Of a DNA stretch of 64,000 nt, positions 28,931 through 37,821 are shown one piece after another. Source of the stretch: Apodospora peruviana. Taxonomy: Eukaryota > Ascomycota > Sordariomycetes > Sordariales > Lasiosphaeriaceae. The DNA lies in the NCBI GenBank assembly GCA_033439685.1, contig JAUEDM010000002.1, positions 3,720,001 to 3,784,000 of the forward strand, given 5' to 3'. A program made the position numbers and the translations under genes. The notes below the pieces were generated by a model that saw nothing but the letters and a program-made list of their open reading frames with translations, was not told the origin of the DNA and made no database searches. The stretch's first letter is position 1. Every line of letters starts with the position of its first letter.

Positions 28931-30872
28931 TTAGGGAGTCCAAGTTGAACGGTGGCACTGGCAGTTGCCATCCCCGTAATTCTCATAGTATAGCAGACAA
29001 CGATCAGTAGGCTCATGCTTAAGCAAGACATCAACGACAGCAGAATGACCTTCTTTGGCGGCTAACATCAGGGCAGTCCGACCATTAGCGCCGCTAACAT
29101 TGACACCGGCGCCCCAGTTATCGATCAATCTTTCAACCACAGCAACATGACCGAATTGGGCGGCCCAAATGAGCGCAGTCTGGCCAGACCTGCTGGTTGA
29201 GTTGACTTGAGCACCCCATTTGCCAATCAAGATATCAACAACAGCGAGATGCCCTAATCTAGCCCCCCACCTAAGGGCCGTGTCCAGGTCACTCCAATCG
29301 AGGTGAAGGGCGCTATGTGTGAGCAAGGCATCGATAATATCCAGACGGCCAGAGGTGACAGTGTTCAGGAACGGGGTATTGTTTTGGTCATCAGGTAAAT
29401 TAACATCAACCTGGCCGCACTTGAGTAGCTCCCGGACGATTGTTAAGGACCCCGTCTGAGCCGCCAGGAGTAGCGGTGTCCGCCATCGTAAATCCTGCCG
29501 GTTGATAGAGGCACCATGTTGGATCAGAAGCCTGACCGTTTCCGCTCGGCCAGTGTGCACTGCGTTGCCGAGCGGCGTTGGATCATAGAGAGTTCCGTCC
29601 TCTATGTTGGCACTGGCACCATGCTCAAGCAGCATCTCGGCGGCCTTCGTAGAATGTCTGCATGCCATGACCAGCGCCTCTGCACGTGGATTCTCCCGGA
29701 GTGGCATCTAATTAAGAAGTTGTCGTAAGTATGAATAGATCGTCGTCCTGGACGGTGACCGCTTGACTGAACAACGGGATGTGTGGCTGACTCCTGGCAA
29801 CCCAGTCCAGAACTCGCAATGCTTGGCTCTGGTCGCTATCCTCTTGATTCACCATCAGAGTGTTGAGCAGTCTGCCCTCCTCTTACTGGGTTGCTCGCTG
29901 CAATCCGTATGATCTGGTCGGTGATTTTGTATGGCCCTCCGCCGCGCTTCACAAAGTCCGATATAATGTCGTTGCCGCAGCTGTCGTTCTCTGCGGCGGC
30001 TTCGACAAGCCGTTGTGTAAGCATCCGCAAGATTTGATCACCACAAAAGCTGAAACAGATTTGGATCAGTCTCCTTCGTTGCAACTTCCAGTGCGACCTC
30101 GTTGAAAAAAGATACCCGCTTGCAGAGGTCTTGCAACGTAGCGGGGCCAGAAAACTTTGCTGCAAGTTGAGATCGATGTGATATAAGAAGGGGAAAACAG
30201 CCTGAACCACTTCCTGCTCGTTCTTTTCGTAGTCCGGTTGTATGTGTGGGCTAGCATCTGAGGATAAGCCTAGCAAGGCGTACACAAGGTCTCGTGGATC
30301 AGTTGCTTCGCTGCTGCCGAACTTCTCCAGAAGAGTGTAAAGGTCTCGACTTTCACTAAACCAAGAATACCTACGAAAGGGCCCAGGAATCATGTCCAGG
30401 ACGGCCTGAGTGTGCGCTTCCGCCTGACTTTCCATAAGCAGAGGGGCAAGTGCGAATATGCCAGCCCGGGCGGAGAGATTGCCACAGAGAACGTCGGCAG
30501 ACTGAGAATTGGCAACCTCTTGCAGAATCCATACTCTTCTAAACCATGGGCGACGTAGCAGCATTCAAATTCCTTCACGCTCAAGGCTGGGGTGGCTGTG
30601 TTTTCGTTCGGCGACCCAAGACTGCCAGAGGTCCTTCCATTGACCTCAATGTACCGCCTTTCACTTTCAGATCCCCAAACATAGGACAGAGCATGGTACG
30701 AGATTGGCGATTGGGTGTCGTCGTCGGCCGTGAGCGACGCGTGGAAAAGCTCACAACAGATCAAGCTGCCATCGCTTCTCTATTTCGCTTCCGGAATACG
30801 GAGTAGTCGAAAATTTGACCCAGTGAGCGCACGAGAATCATACTCAAAGTTTTCCCGGTTAGGTTGAGTCAT
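28931..30872 (-). pseudogene. Broken HET-domain/ankyrin (NLR-like) gene
   Basis: The start is MTQPNRENFEYDSRALTGSN then FRLLRIPEAK, followed by TAG (near 30780) and RSDGSLICCELFH. The HET domain begins with ISYHALSYVWGSE but jumps after RYIEVNG to MLLRRPWFRRVWILQEVA in a new frame. About 100 residues of the usual HET core are absent. Then come DPRDLVYALLGLSSDA and a region ending in KITDQIIRIAASN, a frame change near 29850, a stop near 29715, and a 258-codon ankyrin tail (28931-29707). That tail has about seven repeats, such as GRTALMLAAKEGHSAVVDVL. HET-ankyrin proteins mediate incompatibility-type cell death; this copy lacks the core. The ankyrin ORF might still be expressed alone. Confidence 0.8.
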
Positions 30873-31704
30873 CGCTGGCAAGCGTATTCGACGTTGGTCA
30901 TGGCGAAACTGATAAAGAGTGGTCTCCTGCCCGTCAACACGTGAGGAAGGTGTCCTGGGGATTGCGCCATTTAACACCCAAACGGAGATGGGATTCCTCA
31001 GAGGAGAGGAGCCTCACTGACTTCCACCATTATCTTCATTGGCCTTTGCAGGGGGCGATGCAGCCGGCCGAAGCCTAAGGCGCGGCTTAGCCACCACCAA
31101 AAGTCCAAAACCGCAGCGCAGACGAGATGAAAGGTCCATATTCAGCTTGCCAATACATATTGCCGGAATCTGCCTGAGCTAATACTGTAAGTAGTTTTGA
31201 TGGCTGAGCTGCGGGGCTGCTTTTGAGGCCAATCAAGGAAGTCGACATTTTCCAGCGCACCAACAAGGAATATGTAGGACGAAAACTGAAGACCGTAAAT
31301 TACGGGGTGTGTTTATTAGGTAAGCTCATCCGACCGACGGGAGCACCTGCCTTTCCAGCGGTTCGTCTTGTGAGAGTGATGATGTCATCCGTGGATCGCA
31401 ACTCCCCGAAGATCGTGTGCCTGGAGCGAATGTAAACGTCACTGGCCGGTGGGACAAGCAATCGCGTCTGGGGCAATGACGGCGCGATCTGACGATTCGA
31501 GCTTCCTATGGATGTTGTTAAATATTTCATTTTCGCGCAGCATTTATCGTGATCCAGCAATTCAACTACTTCTCTCCTGCAATACAAAGTTACCTGAACT
31601 ACGACCACTACCAACAATAATACTACTCGCTCCACTAACACAAAACCAACACACAACTTCGCATTACCCCTCTATTCTACCCCGTAACGAGAAACATCAA
31701 CAAT
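30873..31704. other. Intergenic; promoter and CT/AC-rich leader of the SDR gene
   Basis: Lies between the HET relic and the plus-strand SDR at 31705. The last 120 bases are rich in C, A and T (cactaacacaaaaccaacac), a common fungal leader before the ATG. No ORF or RNA gene is recognised. Confidence 0.45.
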
Positions 31705-32767
31705 ATGCAGTCAATCCTCCAAAAGGCAACTGGCATTGGCCCCCAACGCGTGCAGCCTGAGGACCTTAATGGCCGGGTCGCTATCGTGACAGGTGGTGCC
31801 CTCGGCATCGGCTACGAAGTCTCCCGCGCCCTCGCCAACGCGGGCTGCCGTGTCATCATGGTGAACCGCAAGGAAGAACAGGGCCACGATGCGATTGAGA
31901 AAATTCACAAGGAGTCTCCGAATGCCAGCGTGGAGTGGAAGGAGTGTGACATGGGCAACCTATCTCAGGTCCGAGACGTCTTCAGCAAGCTCCGCGATAG
32001 CCTCGACCGTCTCGACTTCCTCGTTCTGTCAGCCGGCATCAACACCAATCAGTACGGACTTGACGCTGACGGCATCGACCGCCATTTTGGCGTCAACTAC
32101 CTCGGCCAGTTCTACGTCTGCAACCAGCTGTGGCCGTTGCTGCGCAAGACCTCGAAGCTGGCAGACACGCCACCACCGAGAGTCGTGTTTGAAGCCTCTG
32201 AGATGCACCGCACCGCGCCAAAGGAGGTGCACTTTGCCAGTCTTGACGAGATCAACAACCCTAACCTCGGACCTACGGAGCTGTACGGCCGGACCAAGCT
32301 CGCGCTGATCCTGCTGGCCAAGTACGGTCTAGCCGGCAAGGTTATCAGCCACAACAACGACAAGATTTATGCTCTCTCTGTACACCCTGGCGCTGTAAGT
32401 CCCCTCCTTCCATACCACACAAAATTTCTTCTTTGTTATCGCTGCTAACACAAAACAGGTGAACACCGCTATGCAGCAGCAGTGGAAGGACGCATACCCA
32501 GGAATCACAGGAAAGCTGCTCACTTGGGGCATGCTGGCGGGCGGCCGGGACCCCGAACAAGGGTCGTACAGCGCGCTGTGGGCGCTCACGTCGCCCAAGA
32601 TCGAGGAGCAGAACATGAATGGCTGGTACTTCAACGACCCGGATATGCCCGGCAAGGAGACCGCCCAGGCCTCGGATGTGCAGTTGGGGAATGCCCTATG
32701 GGACTTGAGCCACCGGATCATCAAGGACAAGCTGGGCGACAACGCTTTGGTTGACTGGAATGCTTGA
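31705..32767 (+). CDS. Short-chain dehydrogenase, WW-oxidoreductase/retinol-dehydrogenase-like
   Basis: Two exons, join(31705..32394,32459..32767), give 332 residues. The intron (gtaagt...acag, 64 bp) restores YALSVHPGAVNTAMQQQW, the usual PG-V-T motif of this subgroup. The Rossmann motif is VTGGALGIG, NAG is replaced by LSAGINT, and catalytic Ser/Tyr lie in FEASEMHR and ELYGRTKLA (YxxxK as YGRTK). The length and the C-terminal lid (YFNDPDMPGKETAQASDV) match fungal WWOX/RDH-like SDRs that reduce hydrophobic carbonyl compounds. Those relatives often carry specialised-metabolite functions, but no cluster is visible here. Substrate unknown. There is no signal peptide. Confidence 0.88.
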
Positions 32768-33264
32768 GCTGATTTTGGAGGCATTTAAATGTTCTCTCCT
32801 GAGAGGATGTTGGGTGCTGGAGCATGTTTGTGAGGAATACTCTCCGATTAAAAGCAGACATAGCTAGTCCATCGCTGAATTCCACTGAGTTCAAGTGCAG
32901 AAACACACAAGACTGTTTAACCGTTAGGGTATAATCGAGAAGTGCAATGTTGAATCTCGTATGTTTTCTATCCCTCTAATACGAAACGCGTACTTAAGCA
33001 GAAGTAATAAATCTTAACAGGCCCAGCCCGAATACCACCATGCATGCACGCTCCCATAACTGCACTAAAAAGCCACACCTTTTACCAATTCCGAGTTACC
33101 AATATAGTTAATTAGACTGCTCGGCCCTCCGTCGTGAAAATAAAGATGATGAGACAAACTTTATACCTATTAAACTTTCCCACCGTCCCTAATTTTGCTC
33201 CTGTACGGGTCAACCTTTTTTGGGATAGATACCCCGACAGGTCTGTTTCCTCATTTTCGCATAT
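32768..33264. other. Intergenic, nothing recognised
   Basis: About 500 bp of mostly AT-rich 3' flank of the SDR gene. No conserved ORF or repeat. Confidence 0.45.
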
Positions 33265-33543
33265 TCATGCCCACGGTGGTCCCTGGTCCGTAGCGGCCGG
33301 TGTTGGTGGTTGCTGGACGCTCTGATGGGAGTGGCTTCGGCCGACGAGTCGCATCTCTGGCTCTTCGCTCGACGCTGTGGGGGTCGTTGGTTTTGAGGAT
33401 TCTTCGCCGCCACTGCTGGCTGCATCGTTCGTCGTCGTGGGCGCGGGAGGTTGTGCGGGTAGGGGGGAAGTTGCGGTGGTCTCGTTGGCGCCTGTGCCGG
33501 ACTCGTCCGTGTCCCACTGGTGGAAGAAGTCGACGAGGTGCAT
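33265..33543 (-). CDS. Small hydrophilic Thr/Pro/Ser-rich protein, hypothetical
   Basis: From the ATG at 33541-33543 the frame codes for 92 residues: MHLVDFFHQWDTDESGTGAN, then low-complexity APTTTNDAASSGGEESSKP and a tail with RSHSHQSVQQPPTP. The same frame is open further up to 33951, but that extension is a poor protein. Eight A directly precede the ATG on the coding strand. No domain, signal peptide or membrane segment. It might be a small disordered regulatory or stress protein, or no gene at all. Confidence 0.35.
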   Translation of the reverse strand: MHLVDFFHQWDTDESGTGANETTATSPLPAQPPAPTTTNDAASSGGEESSKPTTPTASSEEPEMRLVGRSHSHQSVQQPPTPAATDQGPPWA

Positions 33544-34697
33544 TTTTTTTTTTCTCTCGGTGTTGGTGGTGAATCTTTGGATGGTTAAATTGGATTCGGT
33601 GTCAATATTTGAACGTGATATATGTAGGTCGGGCGAGTGAGCGGTGTTGTGGAAATTCCAGTTGTCTGTCAATTGTTTTGAAGAAAAATAATGAGATATT
33701 TTCACTTCTCCTTTATTAATGAATAAATGTTGGTAACTGGTGTTGAATCCTGTTTGTTCTCCGGTCGTCGGCTGTGTCAATGGGGAGGATGAAGCGATGA
33801 TCTCATGCGCGCTGATCCTTTCTTGGTGTAAGTTAACCCCTGAAATAGGTGGTGGTGGTCGAAAAAAAACCGGCTGGCTGTTTGCTGGGCCACATTGGAG
33901 AAGCGTCCGTTGACCATGGTGGGTTACAGGATTTCTGGCGGGCAATCCCAAGCGGGTCTACATCGTTGGGAAGGACGCGGGCGTTCCATTGGGTGATCGA
34001 AACATCGATCGGTGCCTCGTCGCCTTGTGTGCCGTGAGCCGAGTTGTCCGTCTACTGATACGGCCGTCTTGGCGGCGAGATTCTCCAACTTTGATCGCCG
34101 GGGCTTGCTCCACTTTCGGGCGGATGCCGGCCGGGAGACGGCGCCCGGAGGCTTCGCTCCGGGTATCAAACACAAGTATTGTGAAGTTGGGCAGATTCTA
34201 CATCGCATGTTGAAAAATAAACGGTGGAAGAAGAAGAAGAAGAACAAAAAACGAAATCGAGAACAGGGGAAACAAGTGGACTTGAATCGAGAACCGACTA
34301 GCCAAAGCGAACTTGCAGGTACCACTACACAAGTTGCCCATAGTACCATTGGGTCTTATGTTTAGCTACGGATGTACTTCGCTGGGAATGAGCACCGATG
34401 TTTGGGTGTATATGGGTCCTTTGTGACTGCCGCAGAGCCGGGATCAAAGCCCCTGTAAACACCCTGCAGCAAATCTCTGGCCGTCAGTCAGTTCGCACCT
34501 CATTGGAAAGCAAGCAGACTGCTCCCCAGCTAGCCACCGACTTGACCAGCTTCGTCTTTTTCTATGGTATTGGGACCTGGATGTATATACACTTCCCGAA
34601 ATTATCGTCCTCCTTTGTCTCTCAGTGACAGACGAGCATCAGGCACATTTTCCAGCCCTGGGGCGCAATGATACGTGTGTCATATGGGGGGTGATCA
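33544..34697. other. Gene-free region, nothing assigned
   Basis: About 1.15 kb. A 141-codon minus frame at 33924-34349 contains a poly-Phe run from a purine tract (aagaagaagaagaac) and does not look like a real protein. No tRNA-like structure was found. Confidence 0.4.
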
Positions 34698-35239
34698 TCA
34701 CTCTCCCAAGTCCCGCAGCTTCTGACGGTCTTTCTCCTTGGCCTTTTCCGACACATTCGGGTTGCTGATTGCTGCCTTGAGCCCTCGAATCCTGCAAACA
34801 TATCGTCAGCCACTAGCCTGCAACGTGGTTTCAGTTCAACTCGCAGACAAACTTACACATTCCCTGCGTCCTTGCCCTCAATCTCCTCATGGCCATGGTC
34901 ACTAGACGGCGCCGACCTGCCCGAAGTCCTGCTCCGGGTGTTGGCCGAGCTGCTGCTGGTGGACTCGGGTATGGCGCCGGAAGCGCTCTTGCTCTTGGCC
35001 ATCTTGCTGGCACCGCCAGTGGATGCACGAGTCGGCAACTTGGTAGGCATGACGGCTTCATCTGGCTCGAATTCTTCCTCGACGAACTCCTCCTCCACTT
35101 CCATTTGCATTTCAGGTTGTTCGGCTCGTCCAAACTCGTTCTCGAGGATCTCGCGGTCGCGCCGTTTCGCCTGCTCAGAGACGCGGGGGTTGTTGATGGC
35201 AGCCTTGAGGCCTCGCTCGCGATTGCTTGGGTCTGCCAT
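34698..35239 (-). CDS. con-6: Conidiation-specific protein 6 (Con-6) family, two repeats
   Basis: Two exons, complement(join(34698..34791,34857..35239)), give 158 residues. The start MADPSNRERGLKAAINNPRV leads to SEQAKRRDREILENE, a complete Con-6 motif. After the intron (GTAAGT...GCAG) a second motif follows: IRGLKAAISNPNVSEKAKEK with DRQKLRDLGE at the C-terminus. Between them is a linker of about 80 residues that is acidic (EVEEEFVEEEFEPDEA) and then Ser/Thr-rich. Known Con-6 proteins accumulate in conidia and share this duplicated layout, but most are about 90 residues, so the long linker is unusual. The function of Con-6 is still poorly defined. The frame above the ATG (to 35437) is ignored because it lacks similarity. 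Confidence 0.88.
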
Positions 35240-36223
35240 GGTGCGCCGCCGGTAAGAAGACTTGAAACAGGATCTCGGCGTGAGCTGAACTGCAATGTCT
35301 GGAGAGAGTCTTCGGCTTGGTCGCAGGTAAGAAGTTAACAGATATCGGAGCAAGTCATGTCTGCGTACTTGCATGACCTCATGTGATGTATTCGTGCAGT
35401 ATGTCGGAATCGTCATTCTCTGCACGTCAATCGTCAATAATGATACAATGATGCAGCTAAGCTCATGACCTTTTCTTTTACCCGAAAGCTTTGACTGATC
35501 GCTTTGGCCCTTGAGAAGCCTACATCATCTCCTCGTCATAACCGTCTCCAAGTTCTCGAGTGGATGCTCGTAGCCCGGGTCACCCTTTCCCAATTTTTCA
35601 GCTTCTTTCACCGGCTACCTGTAAGAAGGAAAGAAGAAAACAACCTTTTTAGGCATATACCTATCTCGTTGGCATTCGTGTGGCTCGAAGTTAGGCAGCG
35701 GTCTCACAAATCTCCGTCAACCAGTCTGCTAACGGCCACCCGGCTCGTTCATTGGCGAAGGTGCTTTCCACACTTACTACCACTAGCGCGGAGGTTATGT
35801 GTGAGCCTAGACAATGAGATGGACATAAGATAACATGGATTGGCTCTGGTACAAAATATAGCTGTCCTTGTTGGGCGTCTGCAAGAATGTGACGGGTTTC
35901 TTTCCTCTCCGTCAACTTTAATAAGAGAGCAATAAACCACCTTGACAAGCTATTGGCTTGTGAAGCCCGATATCTGTGCAGGACAAAGACCATCTAGCAC
36001 TAACTAGAGACCCAGCAATCCCAACTATCCTTCCGCTCCCTCTTCTTAATGACAGCGATAAACCACCTTGGACGAAGTCTTCGACGAAATCCAAAACGAA
36101 CGCAGGGGACGAGCCTCTAGAACTAACTAGAAAGCAAACAGTTCCGACTGTCGAAAGTAACCCGAAAGAAAGTATAGTAATCATTGTAGAAATAACACTC
36201 CAAGCCGGCAGTAAAGTCCTTGC
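35240..36223. other. Intergenic with diverged tandem duplication
   Basis: No gene called. The right part (about 35928-36180) contains two diverged copies of a roughly 125-bp unit, described separately. The overlapping short frames show no known family. Confidence 0.4.
35928..36180. repeat. Diverged tandem duplication, about 125-bp unit
   Basis: Copy one starts agcaataaaccaccttg (35928) and contains ctagcactaactagaga (35994). Copy two starts agcgataaaccaccttg (36054) and contains ctagaactaactagaaa (36117). The shared blocks are offset by 126 and 123 bp. In the minus frame the repeat reads as two similar peptides ending QGGLLLSY and QGGLSLSL, so it may be a fragment of a repeat protein. Confidence 0.6.
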
Positions 36224-37371
36224 TTACTGCCCGATACATGTGATTATTGCCAAGTATGTTTTACCAACTAGACCAAGGGAGCCTCTTTGTGGGACAGTGC
36301 CCATCTTGATATCGGTTCGATGTACTTCCATGAGTCTGACCAGTCTGAGCGCCGGATCAAGGCTAGGCCTAAGGACGGCCACCCTCTCGAGGACCTGTTG
36401 GTAAACTTGCGGAAACTCAGGGACACGGTAAGAGGCCGGGCCCTGAGTGGGCGGCAGCCGGGGGATATGCCAGCGACTGACCCTCGTTCTGTAGGGGCTG
36501 GGCTCAGGTCGCAGTGCCTCGTCAGACAGGGGCCCGAACGTACCGCGGCGAACTGGAATCTCATTGTGTTTCGTAGGATCCAGATTCTTCTCCATGTTCT
36601 CGAGCAACAGATTGAGCACCAGCAAGACGTGTTCGGGTGCGTGAGGGTAAAGCGTGAGCGCGAGGATGAACGGGGACGCGTTGTACGGCATCCGGTCCTG
36701 GTAAGGCGGGCTGACTGGCCATTCGTGCACCACACCTGCGCTCCTGTCTCCTCCACGAGCCTGTATGCGATCTCGGCGGCGGCCGCCTCGACATCCTTGC
36801 GCGGGGATCCGACTGTCCAGGTCATGGGGCCTTGCTGGCGATGACCAATGGCGTGCAGAAGGACTAGCTGCAGAGGTGTGTGGCCTTCCGTGCTGGTGCG
36901 GTTCAGCGTCCTGAGGTTCGGCTTATACTCCATAATCAGGCCGACGAGCTCAGGGGAGAGGTGTCCCTCGATGTTCTGGGCTATTGGGCCAAGACTAGTC
37001 TGCTCGAAGAGCCGGTTGACTGGCATTCCGAACTCCAGCGCACGTCTGGCGAGGCCAGCGTCGCCGGACGTGCAAGCGTATCGCATGGGGTCGAACTCGA
37101 CGCCAACATTTTCCAAGGCTACATTGCACACCCCGAAGAATGCGTGACAAGTCATAGCCAGACATATCATGTCGTCCGGGTCCAGGTTGTCGTCCACGAT
37201 CAGGAATTTGACCTCGGTTGGGAGGTTGCAGAAACCGTTGCTGTCGTTGCTGCTGGTCGCCAAAAAAGGTAAACAAGTAGGCATGGCGGGCTCAGGGTGA
37301 GTTTGAGGGCGAATCAAATACTCGTCGTAGTACGAGTCATAGACTCTGTTTCGAGGGGTTGTGGCTGACAT
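36224..37371 (-). pseudogene. F-box/ankyrin-like protein gene with a frameshift
   Basis: From the ATG at 37371 a good frame runs for about 215 codons. An F-box-like motif (NLPTEVKFLIVDDNLDPDDM, then CLAMTCHAFFGVC) is followed by ankyrin-like helices (DAGLARRALEFGMPVNRLF, HTPLQLVLLHAIGHRQQG). Near 36715 the first frame turns into an Arg/Ser/Cys-rich non-protein, while the neighbouring frame continues sensibly with MPYNASPFILALTLYPHAPE, VLLVLNLLLENM and RVSRWHIPRL to a stop at 36224. A one- or two-base indel at 36700-36735 explains this best; I see no GT...AG pair that would do it. It could be a sequencing error, in which case the gene is alive (about 380 residues). Confidence 0.55.
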
Positions 37372-37821
37372 TGTGTACTGTCAAGTGGTTGCTTACTCGA
37401 GTTTCACTCCAACCGGAATGGAGATGGCGGGGTTGACTTTTATAAAATCAAAGTGTTAACTTACTGATGTAATGAAGTTTGTCTGCCGAACTCGCTTGGT
37501 GGGGTTGTTGGTGAGAGCAGGTTCAGTGACAGAAAGTGATAAAAACCAGACCGACAGGAAATTTATTTATCTGTGGAAAGGAATCGACAGGCTGGGGTTC
37601 CCAGACGACTTTCTCTTCACCAAGCACAATTTGCGGGTTGGGTCTGGGCTTGGTTGAAATAGTAGGAAATGGCTTGTCGAGAACCTTTGGGTTTGATGGG
37701 TCGATACAGAGATTGCAAACTAACCCGATAATTGCATCACAATCACTCAACTTTTCGAGCAAAAGTATAAACAAAAGCAGGCCTCCGATTAGACCGGACA
37801 AACGAAACAATAAAGCTAATT

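Noticed and set aside
22748..36223. A specialised-metabolite gene cluster containing the NmrA-type reductase, the SDR and the esterase
   Set aside because: No polyketide synthase, NRPS, terpene synthase, P450 or pathway regulator is present, and the genes are separated by unrelated and decayed genes.
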